Below are positions 26,808-38,460 of a stretch of 64,000 nucleotides of DNA, piece after piece (position 1 is the stretch's first letter; each line of letters opens with the position of its first letter). The position numbers were made by a program, and so were the translations under genes. The notes below the pieces were generated by a model. It searched no databases. It was not told the DNA's origin and saw nothing but the letters and a program-made list of their open reading frames with translations. The stretch comes from Lachnospiraceae bacterium (GTDB lineage Bacteria; Bacillota; Clostridia; Lachnospirales; Lachnospiraceae): the NCBI GenBank assembly GCA_017521985.1, contig JAFXAZ010000002.1, positions 143,051 through 207,050 of the forward strand. Direction: 5' to 3'.

Positions 26808-27059
26808 CCCCGACCTGCAAGAACATAATCGCCATGTGGTCGGGGGAAATCCCATAAAATTCCCGACTTGGATAACGAAATCTGCCTCGCGGTCGGGGAA
26901 AAGGCAACTAAAATCCCCGACCTAAATAGCAAATATCTCCGAACGGTCGGGGAAAAAACAGTAAAAATCCCCGACCTAAATAGCAAAAATCTCCAAATAG
27001 TCGGGAAAAAGCGACAAAAATCCCCGACTCAGGAAACAAAAAGCGCCATGTGGTCGGGG
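26808..27059 (-). repeat. Palindromic tandem array 1, period 53-54 bp
   Basis: CCCCGACY occurs at 26808, 26861 (as TCCCGACT), 26915, 26969 and 27022; its complement RGTCGGGG occurs at 26838, 26891, 26945, 26999 (AGTCGGGA) and 27052. Both series step by 53, 54, 54 and 53 bases. Spacers between CCCCGACY and RGTCGGGG are all 22 bases and similar to each other (TAAATAGCAAAAATCTCC type). The other gap is 15-16 bases and AT-rich. On the minus strand each unit reads CCCCGACY-N22-RGTCGGGG-ATTTT, a terminator-like hairpin, so the array may act as tandem terminators for the atp operon that ends at 27078. A related array lies at 59480-59805. Confidence 0.85.
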
Positions 27060-27077
27060 AATTTCTCGTTTTGATAT

Positions 27078-27473
27078 TTACTTTAGCACACTGATACGTG
27101 CCATAGCACGCATAAGTGCAGTCTCGGCACGGACGATATCGGTCTCGGAGGTGCGGTGTGCAATACGCTCTTTTGCTCTCTCCATGGCCGCTTCTGCTCT
27201 GTGCAGGTCGATTTCTTCCGGCCATTCAATGACTTCTGCCAGAATGGTTACGCGGTCCGGCAAAATCTGTATAAAGCCGGAGTGAAGCGCTGCTTCTTTT
27301 TCTTCGCCGTCCATACGGATGGTGAGAATACCCGGCTTGATAATGCAAGTCATAGGGATATGACCCGCATATACACCGATTTCACCTTCTGTGGTATTCA
27401 GCTCTACCATGTACGCATCTTTGTCAAAGAAAATACGCTCCGGAGTAATAATTTTTAATCTAAAATTATCCAT
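27078..27473 (-). CDS. atpC: F-type ATP synthase epsilon subunit
   Basis: A 131-residue epsilon subunit of the central stalk of the F1 motor. The N-terminal beta-sandwich (FRLKIITPERIFFDKDAYMV, then TTEGEIGVYAGHIPM) and the C-terminal helical hairpin (HRAEAAMERAKERI) are both present. Last gene of the atp operon, 11 bases after atpD. The palindromic repeat array begins 19 bases after its stop and could supply transcription termination. Confidence 0.95.
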   Translation of the reverse strand: MDNFRLKIITPERIFFDKDAYMVELNTTEGEIGVYAGHIPMTCIIKPGILTIRMDGEEKEAALHSGFIQILPDRVTILAEVIEWPEEIDLHRAEAAMERAKERIAHRTSETDIVRAETALMRAMARISVLK

Positions 27474-27484
27474 GGTATCACCCC

Positions 27485-29107
<1,623 letters not shown>

Positions 29108-29111
29108 ATCA

Positions 29112-29975
29112 TTAGCTAATCGCCTCTGCACCGGCGATAATTTCTGTTAATTCTTGTGTAATAGCACCCTGACGGGCTCTATTGTATAAGAGTGACAGGC
29201 TGTCAATCATTTCCTCTGCGTTACTTGTAGCAGAATCCATCGCCTGCATTCTCGCGCCATTTTCACTTGCTACGCTTTCTACCAGACCTCCGTAGATAAG
29301 GCTTGTGACATACTTTGGAATAATAAGCCCCAGTGCCTCTTCGTCCTTAGGCTCAAAATTCATCAACGCTTCCGCCGCCTCTTTTCCTTCCGCCTCAGTC
29401 TCTGTACCGGTCTCTGCCGGTAAAAGTCTTATCAGCTTAGGGTCGTGACTTACGGTATTTTTGAAGGCTGTATATGCCAGATAAATCTCTCCAACCTCGC
29501 CTGCATTGTAGGCATTCAGCACTTCCCGTGCAATAGCCATCGCATCGGAGTAGGCCGGCTCTTCCGCCAAATCTCTATATACCGCCTTGATTTGATATCC
29601 ATATCTGGCCAGGGCATCGCGTCCCTTAGAGCCAATGGCATAAATATCCAAATCCTCTTTATTAAAGTCACCCTTGGTAATCAACTTAATAATATTGGAG
29701 TTGTAACCGCCTGCAAGGCCTCTGTTACCGGTAATCATAATAACTGCTTTTCTGGTACTGTCATTACCGGTAACATATGGGTGCTGTATGCTTCCTGCTT
29801 TGGCAAGCATGGAGCTGACGGTCTGGTACATACAATCAAAATATGCTTTAGAATTTTCTGCACGCTGCTTTGCTCTTTGCAGCTTTACAGTAGAAACAAG
29901 CTTCATGGCCTTGGTAATCTGCTGTGTACTTTGAATACTGCTTTTACGTCTTTTAATATCGCGCATAGAAGCCAT
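29112..29975 (-). CDS. atpG: F-type ATP synthase gamma subunit
   Basis: A 287-residue central-stalk gamma subunit. The conserved N-terminal helix (MASMRDIKRRKSSIQSTQQI, TKAMKLVSTVKLQRAK) and C-terminal helix (ARMQAMDSATSNAEEM, LYNRARQGAITQEL) are present. The Rossmann-like middle has ITGNRGLAGGYNSN. An acidic insertion (about residues 195-212, TETEAEGKEAAE) is somewhat longer than usual. AAAGGCGG precedes the start. It follows atpA by 36 bases. Confidence 0.96.
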   Translation of the reverse strand: MASMRDIKRRKSSIQSTQQITKAMKLVSTVKLQRAKQRAENSKAYFDCMYQTVSSMLAKAGSIQHPYVTGNDSTRKAVIMITGNRGLAGGYNSNIIKLITKGDFNKEDLDIYAIGSKGRDALARYGYQIKAVYRDLAEEPAYSDAMAIAREVLNAYNAGEVGEIYLAYTAFKNTVSHDPKLIRLLPAETGTETEAEGKEAAEALMNFEPKDEEALGLIIPKYVTSLIYGGLVESVASENGARMQAMDSATSNAEEMIDSLSLLYNRARQGAITQELTEIIAGAEAIS

Positions 29976-30011
29976 AATACACGTACCGCCTTTCTAAAAC
30001 TAATCTACTGT

Positions 30012-31523
<1,512 letters not shown>

Positions 31524-31551
31524 TTACGCATCCTTTCTCGAAAATTTACTC

Positions 31552-32100
31552 TTAACCCAACTGTATTTTCAACAGTTGCTTTTTTAATTCGTTTAATTTA
31601 GTGGTAATACTGGAGTCTATTACACGGTCACCGATTCGGATAACCATGCCACCGATAATGGACGCATCTACCATGTAGTGCATTTCCATTTCTTTATACT
31701 TGGTGGTCTCTAACAGACGCTGTTTTACTTTCAACTTTGTGGCTTTATCCAGCTCTATCGCCGTTGTAACAAAAGCTACACCGATATGCTTTTCTTCCTT
31801 GACTCTGTCGATAAAATAGCTAAGAATCGCATCCAGTTCTTTGGAACGGTCTTTTTCAATAATTAATACCAAAAAGCCCGTCAACTCGCCGCTTACACGG
31901 CCTTTAAATACTTCCTCTGCTACTTTTATTTTATCTTCTCTCGGAATCTTAGGATGATTTAAAAGCTTGCCAAAGTCGGTGTTTTCACGTAAAATATCGC
32001 GCACCACCTTGGCTTCTTCGAAAAGCACCTCTAACTTCTGTTCCTCTACCGCAAGCTCAAATAATGCCTCCCCATAGGTTTTAGAAATCAGCTTAGCCAT
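31552..32100 (-). CDS. atpH: F-type ATP synthase delta subunit
   Basis: A 182-residue peripheral-stalk delta subunit (OSCP). The N-terminal helical bundle begins AKLISKTYGEALFELA, with LLNHPKIPREDKIKV in the middle, and the C-terminal domain ends DRVIDSSITTKLNELKKQLL, close to the family signature. The gene overlaps atpF by 13 bases, indicating translational coupling. Confidence 0.95.
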   Translation of the reverse strand: MAKLISKTYGEALFELAVEEQKLEVLFEEAKVVRDILRENTDFGKLLNHPKIPREDKIKVAEEVFKGRVSGELTGFLVLIIEKDRSKELDAILSYFIDRVKEEKHIGVAFVTTAIELDKATKLKVKQRLLETTKYKEMEMHYMVDASIIGGMVIRIGDRVIDSSITTKLNELKKQLLKIQLG

Positions 32101-32645
32101 GTGCTCTCACCCATTTCCTTTAAAGTCTCGTCGATAAGCTCGGTCTGAATGTTTGTATTCATATTGGCTGTAACTACCTTACCTGCCAGTACAGACGCGA
32201 TGTTAATCATCTCTTTCTTTACTTCATCCGCCACCTTGCTCTTCTCAAGTTCTGCTTCCACGCGGGCTCTGTCCATAATACGGCGAGCTTCTTCTTTAGC
32301 CTCTGTAATAATCTGATTTTCACTAATCAGAGCACGTTTTCTGGCATCACTTAAGATTTCATCTGCTTCTTTTTCAATATTTGCAAGCTTCGCTTCGTAC
32401 TCTGCGCGTAATGCTTTTGCGGTTTCCTCTGCACTTGCAGCCTCTGCCAATTCCGCTGCAATCTTGGCCTGGCGCTTTTCTAACATAGCGCGTACCGGAT
32501 TGAACAGGAAATAGCTCAGTGCCAGATACAAAACAAACACCGCAATCAACGTTAGCACTGCGTCATGCAGCAACTGGAAGTCCAAATCAAACATTCTAGG
32601 CTTCATTTCTGCTGTCAAGAGTACCAAATTCGCGTATGTGTTCAT
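32088..32645 (-). CDS. atpF: F-type ATP synthase b subunit
   Basis: A 185-residue peripheral-stalk b subunit. One N-terminal membrane segment (LLHDAVLTLIAVFVLYLAL, about residues 25-43) is followed by FNPVRAMLEKRQAKI and a long charged coiled coil, as expected. The first 20 residues before the membrane segment are slightly longer than usual, so translation might begin at an internal Met; GGAGG is 12 bases before the ATG used here. It overlaps atpH by 13 bases. Confidence 0.94.
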   Translation of the reverse strand: MNTYANLVLLTAEMKPRMFDLDFQLLHDAVLTLIAVFVLYLALSYFLFNPVRAMLEKRQAKIAAELAEAASAEETAKALRAEYEAKLANIEKEADEILSDARKRALISENQIITEAKEEARRIMDRARVEAELEKSKVADEVKKEMINIASVLAGKVVTANMNTNIQTELIDETLKEMGESTWLS

Positions 32646-32696
32646 CTTATTACCCTGCCTCCTTTCTCATTTATAGGCTTTGAAGTTTATCGCTTC

Positions 32697-32963
<267 letters not shown>

Positions 32964-32995
32964 CTAAAATGGTATTGTGTAACATATTAAATTAT

Positions 32996-33709
32996 TTATT
33001 TATCACCTATTGCATCTGAAATGTAAGTCATGGTCAACATACAGAATACATAGGTCTGAATTGCACCTGAGAACAAATCAAAGTATACGTGCAATGCTGC
33101 CGGCCATCCGATTGCAATCACGGACAACAGACCATACACCAAGGCCATCATTACTGTACCGGATAATACGTTGGCAAACAGACGCAACGACAAAGAAATC
33201 GGTACCGCAATATCACCAATGATATTAATTGGTGCCCAAATTGGCCACGGGTCGCATAACCCCTTAATAACACCACTTACCTTCTGGTGCTTAAACTTGT
33301 TGAAATGAATCAACACAAATGTAATAAGACCAAGCGGTAAGGTTACTCCATAGTCTGCCGTAGGTGGTCTAAGACCGAATAAACCGGAAATATTACATAT
33401 CAAAATAAATATGAATACGGTTCCGATGTAGTTCATAAACTTATAGGCACTTTTGCCCATACCGCCTTTTACCACACCGTCTAACAAATCCACGATAATT
33501 TCTGCTGCATTTTGAAAGCCTCCCGGCACTTCGGTTGCTTTTTTCATGACCCGACTAATTGCAAATGCAATACCAATCAAAGCCAGAACTACAATAAGCA
33601 GACAAATATGCGTGGTTGTAATCCAAACGGTCTGTCCGAATATTTCATAAGAAAAGACCCCATGAATCATAAAGTCGATGTCAGCCGACAATAATATACC
33701 CTGTCTCAT
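32996..33709 (-). CDS. atpB: F-type ATP synthase a subunit
   Basis: A 237-residue membrane stator subunit. The conserved arginine helix is visible as ISLSLRLFANVLSG (near residue 175), and the last helix ends FCMLTMTYISDA. Five to six membrane segments are apparent. The position before atpE is canonical. The gene is four bases downstream of the atpI-like gene. Confidence 0.95.
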   Translation of the reverse strand: MRQGILLSADIDFMIHGVFSYEIFGQTVWITTTHICLLIVVLALIGIAFAISRVMKKATEVPGGFQNAAEIIVDLLDGVVKGGMGKSAYKFMNYIGTVFIFILICNISGLFGLRPPTADYGVTLPLGLITFVLIHFNKFKHQKVSGVIKGLCDPWPIWAPINIIGDIAVPISLSLRLFANVLSGTVMMALVYGLLSVIAIGWPAALHVYFDLFSGAIQTYVFCMLTMTYISDAIGDK

Positions 33710-33713
33710 ACAT

Positions 33714-34109
33714 TCACCTCCTTTTCCTTTTATGAATAAATGGTTGCATATACGCTCCCGCCTTCAATCCAAATACCCCGAAAACCGCCGCAAGAGGATT
33801 TCCAATCTCGGTCACCATCACAATACCCATGATAATCACGATTACGGCGTAACGCAGCATATTGTAAGAAGTAATAGACTTCACTGCATCCTTCTCGTCC
33901 AAATCCAGTGCTCGATCCAATCCCCACCACATATGATATGCGCTCAAAACAGCCGTCAACACACCAATCCACCAGCCTATGCTTGTGCTTGCTTTGTCAT
34001 GGAAAAAACACAAAACAACCACCTGTCCAACTACACCATATATCAGTATGCCACACACAAGCTCAATCAGCGTATCACTGCGATTTGTCCCTGTTAATCC
34101 TGGAAACAT
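33714..34109 (-). CDS. atpI: ATP synthase I-like membrane protein
   Basis: A 131-residue small protein with four hydrophobic segments (LVCGILIYGVVGQVVVLCFF, WWIGVLTAVLSAYHMWWGL, YAVIVIIMGIVMVTEI, and a final short one), in the usual position of atpI, which is thought to help c-ring assembly. The start at 34109 is chosen because AAGGAAGGA lies eight bases upstream; longer in-frame starts (34133, 34139) have no such site. It overlaps the 3' end of atpZ by 35 bases. The family match is by topology and position more than by motif. Confidence 0.75.
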   Translation of the reverse strand: MFPGLTGTNRSDTLIELVCGILIYGVVGQVVVLCFFHDKASTSIGWWIGVLTAVLSAYHMWWGLDRALDLDEKDAVKSITSYNMLRYAVIVIIMGIVMVTEIGNPLAAVFGVFGLKAGAYMQPFIHKRKRR

Positions 34110-34341
34110 AAGGGTTATCCTTCCTTGAATCATCTTCATAAATTTTGCGGGCCAAGATATATATATTACGAAAACCCGCCAATGCCCCCACAAAAAAGAG
34201 TACAATTATAAAAAAGCTCGTTCCAAGCCATTTGTCCAGAAAATACCCTGCAAAAGAGCACATACCTATAGGAACTACCATATTAATTCCAAACTGACTT
34301 ATTGTCGTCAGCGAACGCATAACCAGCGATTGCTTCTTCAT
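34075..34341 (-). CDS. atpZ: AtpZ/AtpI-family membrane protein
   Basis: An 88-residue protein with two membrane hairpin segments (ISQFGINMVVPIGMCSFAGY, then SFFIIVLFFVGALAGFRNIY) separated by FLDKWLGTS, the typical AtpZ/F0F1-ATPase-subunit pattern. AtpZ proteins are proposed to help ATP synthase assembly or Mg2+/Ca2+ handling. The start at 34341 is taken (GGGGTG upstream); 34356 is an alternative. It is the first gene of the operon, behind a consensus promoter. Confidence 0.85.
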   Translation of the reverse strand: MKKQSLVMRSLTTISQFGINMVVPIGMCSFAGYFLDKWLGTSFFIIVLFFVGALAGFRNIYILARKIYEDDSRKDNPYVSRINRDKSQ

Positions 34342-34381
34342 AACCTGACACCCCACTCTTAGAATGGATATATACTTCTTT

Positions 34382-34410
34382 ATTATACTTTTTTTACCCC
34401 AAAGTGTAAA
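34382..34410 (-). promoter_or_regulatory. Sigma-A-type promoter of the atp operon
   Basis: On the minus strand, TTTACA (34410-34405), a 17-base spacer and TATAAT (34387-34382). It lies about 40-70 bases upstream of atpZ. Confidence 0.8.
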
Positions 34411-34442
34411 GTTGTATTCAGTAATTTAGAAAAATTTTAAAA

Positions 34443-34471
34443 TTGCAATTCCTTGAAGTAAAAGGTATAAT
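34443..34471 (+). promoter_or_regulatory. Sigma-A-type promoter of the CPBP protease gene
   Basis: TTGCAA (34443-34448), 17 bases, TATAAT (34466-34471). It diverges from the atp promoter. Confidence 0.75.
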
Positions 34472-34508
34472 ATAGATAACTTTTGAAAGTACGAAGGAAC
34501 ATGAAGCG

Positions 34509-35204
34509 ATGAAAAAACTATTTGAAAAGCATGAAACCTTAATATGTATGCTATTAATTATTTTATATATCGTAATCAATTCATACTGCATACAAAATTT
34601 CGGAATTACGGATTACAGAAGTACCATTATTAACACGGTCTTTTCAGGTGCTTTATTGGCTTTTATAATCAACCTTAACGGTTTATCATATTATGGCTTG
34701 ACTAAAGTAAGCAATCCAAAGAAATATTTATATTTTATACCATTACTGGTTATCATTTCTGTGAATTTATGGAACGGAATTAACATCAACAATACTCCCA
34801 GCGAAATTATCTTCCACATATTAACCATGTTCAATATCGGTTTTATAGAAGAAATTATTTTTCGTGGTTTTCTTTTCAAAATGATGGAAAAAGATAATGT
34901 AAAATCTGCGATAGTAATCAGTTCCATCACTTTTGGCATTGGGCATATCGTCAATCTGTTTAATGGGGCCGATTTTATTCCAACATTAATGCAGATTGGA
35001 TATGCAATATCCATCGGATATTTGTTTGTTATTATATTTCACAAAAGCAAATCACTTATCCCATGTATCTTGGCACATGCTTTAAACAATGCGCTTTCTA
35101 TATTTAATGTTGAGAATACCGTGTCATCATACATAGCACCTGTATTCTTAATGATAGCACCGTTGTGTTACGCAATTTATATCAAGAAAGCTATAAAAGA
35201 ATAA
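34509..35204 (+). CDS. CPBP family intramembrane metalloprotease
   Basis: A 231-residue protein with about seven membrane segments and the three CAAX/Abi (CPBP) protease motifs: EEIIFRGFLF (motif 1, near residue 115), FGIGHIVN (motif 2, near 140) and HALNNALS (motif 3, near 195). The paired glutamates, Arg and His residues expected for catalysis are all present. In Firmicutes such proteins are linked to bacteriocin immunity, peptide maturation or unknown processing. It has its own promoter; the acetyltransferase gene starts 24 bases after its stop and is probably co-transcribed. Confidence 0.88.
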   Translation: MKKLFEKHETLICMLLIILYIVINSYCIQNFGITDYRSTIINTVFSGALLAFIINLNGLSYYGLTKVSNPKKYLYFIPLLVIISVNLWNGININNTPSEIIFHILTMFNIGFIEEIIFRGFLFKMMEKDNVKSAIVISSITFGIGHIVNLFNGADFIPTLMQIGYAISIGYLFVIIFHKSKSLIPCILAHALNNALSIFNVENTVSSYIAPVFLMIAPLCYAIYIKKAIKE

Positions 35205-35228
35205 GTTTATACTGTATGGAGATTTCAA

Positions 35229-35792
35229 ATGCAAGAAAACATGAAAACCGAAAACATCGCCATCCGTCCTGTCACCTTGGCAGATGCTGAAGAACTTTTA
35301 AAAATTTATGCTCCGTACGTGACGGAGACATCTATTACCTTTGAATACGAAGTGCCATCTCTGGAAGAATTTCGTGAGCGCATTGCACATACTTTAAAGC
35401 GCTATCCGTATCTGGCAGCACTAGATGAAGCGGGTCATATTGTAGGCTATGCATATGCCTCTGCCTTTAAAAGCCGCGCTGCCTACGCATGGAGTGTGGA
35501 AACTTCTATATATGTTGCAAAAGACTACCGTGGACGACATGTCGGCTCCATGCTCTACGAAGCATTAGAATGCGACTTAAAAAAGCAAAACGTAATAAAT
35601 GCCTGCGCGTGCATAAGCGCCTCCCACGAGGAAAGCATTTCCTTTCACAAAAAATGCGGCTACCAATTAGTAGCCACATTCCATAAATCCGGTTACAAAT
35701 CCGGCACCTGGCACGATATGATTTGGATGGAGAAATTCCTCGGTGAACACGAGGTGCCACCGAAGGAGTTTGTGCCATATCCGGAAGTGTAG
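35229..35792 (+). CDS. GNAT family N-acetyltransferase, phosphinothricin-acetyltransferase-like
   Basis: A 187-residue GNAT protein. The acetyl-CoA loop is YRGRHVGSMLYEALE (near residue 100). N-terminal IRPVTLADAEELLKIYAPYV and ETSITFEYE, and later SHEESISFHKKCGYQ and WHDMIWMEK, follow the phosphinothricin/methionine-sulfone acetyltransferase pattern. Such enzymes acetylate amino-group analogues; the natural substrate here is unknown. The stop abuts the stop of the opposing C39-like gene (35792/35793). Confidence 0.88.
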   Translation: MQENMKTENIAIRPVTLADAEELLKIYAPYVTETSITFEYEVPSLEEFRERIAHTLKRYPYLAALDEAGHIVGYAYASAFKSRAAYAWSVETSIYVAKDYRGRHVGSMLYEALECDLKKQNVINACACISASHEESISFHKKCGYQLVATFHKSGYKSGTWHDMIWMEKFLGEHEVPPKEFVPYPEV

Positions 35793-36476
35793 TCATTCCC
35801 ACACCACCATAGCATGCTGTCCCATTTCCACATACCTTTCTTCCACAATCTCCTTCGCATATCCCACCTTTTCTCCGCCCGCCAGCGGGTCCATAAGGTA
35901 GTAATTTTCTTCATCATATCCGCACAGTACCATGCAATGCTCACCTGCGCGCCAGGTGTAAAGGCTTCCGTCGTCTAGATAGTATTGCATGCCATCCCTT
36001 ACCGGGTTCATGCCCATGGTACACCACAGCAGTACAGGAATATTATTTACAATATAAGTGTCTATTATGTCGGTGAGCTCCATGCCGGAAATATCTTTAA
36101 ACGTAAGGTCCTCCATGCCTGGCACATGGCAGTTTTTCATATTGCCCAGCGCCTTTAAAATTACCTTTGGATAACATCCGAGGCTATTTGAACTGTATGG
36201 ATCGCCGGCAAAAGCTTCTTCCGGGTCCGGACCATAAAGCGTCCCATCCACCCGGTAAAATTTTTGACACGGCAAATGACTGTCAATAAAACTTTCCGGT
36301 GTAATTTCCACTCCCCAATGATTTAATACCATCACCGTGCTGACGGACTCGCAACCGGTTGGAATTCCATCCTGGGACAGACCATTCATTTCAATTAACA
36401 TACTTTCTTTTTTCTTCGTAGCGCTGGCAGTTATTTTTAAAAGCAAAAATAATTCAATTGCGCACACAACCTCCAA
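35793..36476 (-). CDS. C39-like peptidase domain protein, N-terminal membrane anchor
   Basis: A 227-residue protein in the reading used here. The papain/C39 fold shows a catalytic Cys in IPTGCESVSTVMVLNHWG and a catalytic His-Asp region in GEHCMVLCGYDEENYYLMDP. The start is unclear: the frame begins with TTG at 36476 without a ribosome site, yet the in-frame sequence upstream (RILWIILLF) forms a natural membrane anchor, while no ATG, GTG or TTG precedes it. An AGGAGA site lies at about 36530. A non-standard start or a small frameshift is possible. It follows the restriction enzyme gene by 59 bases. Role: surface proteolysis or peptide processing (inference). Confidence 0.75.
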   Translation of the reverse strand: MEVVCAIELFLLLKITASATKKKESMLIEMNGLSQDGIPTGCESVSTVMVLNHWGVEITPESFIDSHLPCQKFYRVDGTLYGPDPEEAFAGDPYSSNSLGCYPKVILKALGNMKNCHVPGMEDLTFKDISGMELTDIIDTYIVNNIPVLLWCTMGMNPVRDGMQYYLDDGSLYTWRAGEHCMVLCGYDEENYYLMDPLAGGEKVGYAKEIVEERYVEMGQHAMVVWE

Positions 36477-36535
36477 AAATAATATAATCCATAATATTCT
36501 TTTTGCCGTTTTATTATTCTTTTTATATAATTCTC

Positions 36536-37429
36536 CTAAATTCTCTTTGCATATTCATATATTCTACGAAGCATATTATCATCCGCATCTTTTACTGCAT
36601 TTCCTGCAGCATTCAAAAATCCTTTGTAAGTACTAAATCCTAACAAATAAACTGCCATAGCCATAGCAATTTCTTCATCAAGCTCTCCCATCTGTCCAGC
36701 CACACGTTTTAGCTCTATTAGGACAGTATCATGTGGAACACAGACATCTTCCCCGCCTTCAAGCACTACTTTTTCAATAACTTTTGGTAACACCATGCAC
36801 ATCTGATAAAGAGCATCTTCCTGTCCTGTTACCAGTGCATAAAATTGGTCAAGACTTACCCTGCGTATCTTTTTATGTGAAACACTTTTGCCATCTACCG
36901 TAGTTGCCCACTTAATATTCTGTGACTTCTTCGCAATTGCCTCAACCAAAAAGCAAGCGCAGTCATCATCATCTAACAACTGGCTTTGCATTTTAATATA
37001 TGTCTTACCTGCTGCTGATGAATTCATGGTATTATGCTTATTCTTCATTTCAACATAAATAGTATGTACTATATCACCATCCGGAAGCTGAATCCCTTCC
37101 GCTTTATGAAATATAACATCCCATCCACCTTCTTTACCATTATCCGGAACATGGCAATCTGCAATATACTGAAAGATTCCCTGATGAAAATATCCAATAT
37201 CATTGTTGTTAGCCTTATCTCTCTGGCGAAAAATTTCATTACTCACAATTTCTCCCCATGTCGATTGATAAACTGTCTTATCAAAAATCATTTTTATTGG
37301 ATCAATAATATTCTTGTTAAAACGGACAATATCAAAGGATTCCAACTTCTCACCGTATTTATCTATGGTCGCTTTCACATGATTTGTAAAATCTTCTTCT
37401 GTAATAAATGATAAATTCCATGCCATCAC
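36536..37429 (-). CDS. Type II restriction endonuclease, Eco47II-like
   Basis: A 297-residue protein matching the Eco47II/RE_Eco47II family pattern: a GGWDVIFHKAEGI segment (near residue 105), YVEMKNKHNTMNSS (near 125, giving the D ... E-x-K of PD-(D/E)XK nucleases), then KTYIKMQSQLL and CFLVEAIAKKSQNIKW. Eco47II recognises GGNCC; that specificity is inferred from family resemblance only. Its start overlaps the stop of the methyltransferase gene by four bases (ATGA), so the nuclease is made only after the protective enzyme. Confidence 0.88.
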   Translation of the reverse strand: MMAWNLSFITEEDFTNHVKATIDKYGEKLESFDIVRFNKNIIDPIKMIFDKTVYQSTWGEIVSNEIFRQRDKANNNDIGYFHQGIFQYIADCHVPDNGKEGGWDVIFHKAEGIQLPDGDIVHTIYVEMKNKHNTMNSSAAGKTYIKMQSQLLDDDDCACFLVEAIAKKSQNIKWATTVDGKSVSHKKIRRVSLDQFYALVTGQEDALYQMCMVLPKVIEKVVLEGGEDVCVPHDTVLIELKRVAGQMGELDEEIAMAMAVYLLGFSTYKGFLNAAGNAVKDADDNMLRRIYEYAKRI

Positions 37430-38436
37430 ATACCCTCCTTATCTAGCGCCTCCTTAATACATCTCGCCACTTCATAAGCAAGATTTACCGGCACTGCATT
37501 TCCTACCTGTTTATACTGCGACATAACATTACCACAAAACTCCCACTTGTCCGGAAAGCTTTGGCATCTCGCATTTTCTCTTACATTAAACGGTCGTGCC
37601 TCGATTGGATGGCAACGCTCTGTCTGTTTTTGAGACGGAGATGTTAAAACGGTAAGTGAAGGTTCATCTAGACTCATTCGTCTAAGAATTCCCGTTCTGC
37701 CGCCCTCCATTTCCCAACAACTCTTCATATATGCTCTTGCCAACTCCGGGTCAATGTCTCTCCAATATCCTCCGGGTGGTACCAATTCAAACAGCTTTCT
37801 TTTATTCTCACCATAAGGAACCCCTATGCTCTCCGGTACATTTTGCAGAATATCTCTTAGCACCGGTTTATACTCATGCTTTACTGGAAATTCGAAGGAA
37901 ATCTTATTTCTTAAATCTTTACGTATTCCAATTGTGATTAGACGTTCTCTCTTTTGAGCCACTCCATAATCCCATGCATTAAGTACCTGTTTTTGAATGT
38001 CATATCCGGTTCCCTCAAAAATATTAAGCATGGTCTGATATGTTTTGCCTCCATCATGAGTAAGTAATCCTCTTACATTTTCAAACAAAAACATCTTTGG
38101 CTGTAGTTTTTCCAAAAAGATGGCATAATGATAAAACAGTGTTCCCCGCGCATCTTCCAACCCTAATCTTTTACCGGCATATGAAAACGCCTGACATGGT
38201 GCCCCACCGGACAATAAATCAAGTTCTCCCTTTTTAACGTCAAAATACTCCTCCAAATCAAGTTTAGATATATTGGCAATATCATCACATATAACTCTCC
38301 ATTCAGGTCGATTCTTTTCTAGTGTATCACACGCATCTCTATCAAATTCTACTAAGCCAATGGTATGAAAGCCGGCTTTCTCTACCCCAAGTGCCAAACC
38401 ACCGGCTCCTGCAAAAAGTTCAATAGTTGTATACAT
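37426..38436 (-). CDS. DNA (cytosine-5)-methyltransferase of a type II R-M system
   Basis: A 336-residue C5 methyltransferase. Motif I is ELFAGAGGLALG (near residue 6), motif IV LLSGGAPCQAFSYAGKR with catalytic Cys (near 80), motif VI FENVRGL (near 117), motif VIII QKRERLI, and motif X YKQVGNAVPV. It protects DNA against the adjacent Eco47II-like nuclease, presumably by methylating GGNCC. GAGAGGTG precedes the ATG. It begins 24 bases after znuB, without an obvious promoter of its own, so it is probably read through from the upstream operon. Confidence 0.92.
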   Translation of the reverse strand: MYTTIELFAGAGGLALGVEKAGFHTIGLVEFDRDACDTLEKNRPEWRVICDDIANISKLDLEEYFDVKKGELDLLSGGAPCQAFSYAGKRLGLEDARGTLFYHYAIFLEKLQPKMFLFENVRGLLTHDGGKTYQTMLNIFEGTGYDIQKQVLNAWDYGVAQKRERLITIGIRKDLRNKISFEFPVKHEYKPVLRDILQNVPESIGVPYGENKRKLFELVPPGGYWRDIDPELARAYMKSCWEMEGGRTGILRRMSLDEPSLTVLTSPSQKQTERCHPIEARPFNVRENARCQSFPDKWEFCGNVMSQYKQVGNAVPVNLAYEVARCIKEALDKEGM

Positions 38437-38460
38437 AATTCACCTCTCTTTAGTATATCC

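Noticed and set aside
26801-26986. Minus-strand protein with 18-residue repeats (FRSGI...FSP)
   Set aside because: The repeat peptide is a by-product of the 54-base period; 53-base steps break the frame, and no ribosome site is present.
26808-27059. CRISPR array
   Set aside because: The period looks CRISPR-like, but the conserved blocks are only 8 bases, the spacers resemble one another and are 15-22 bases long, and no cas genes are near. The same holds for 59480-59805.
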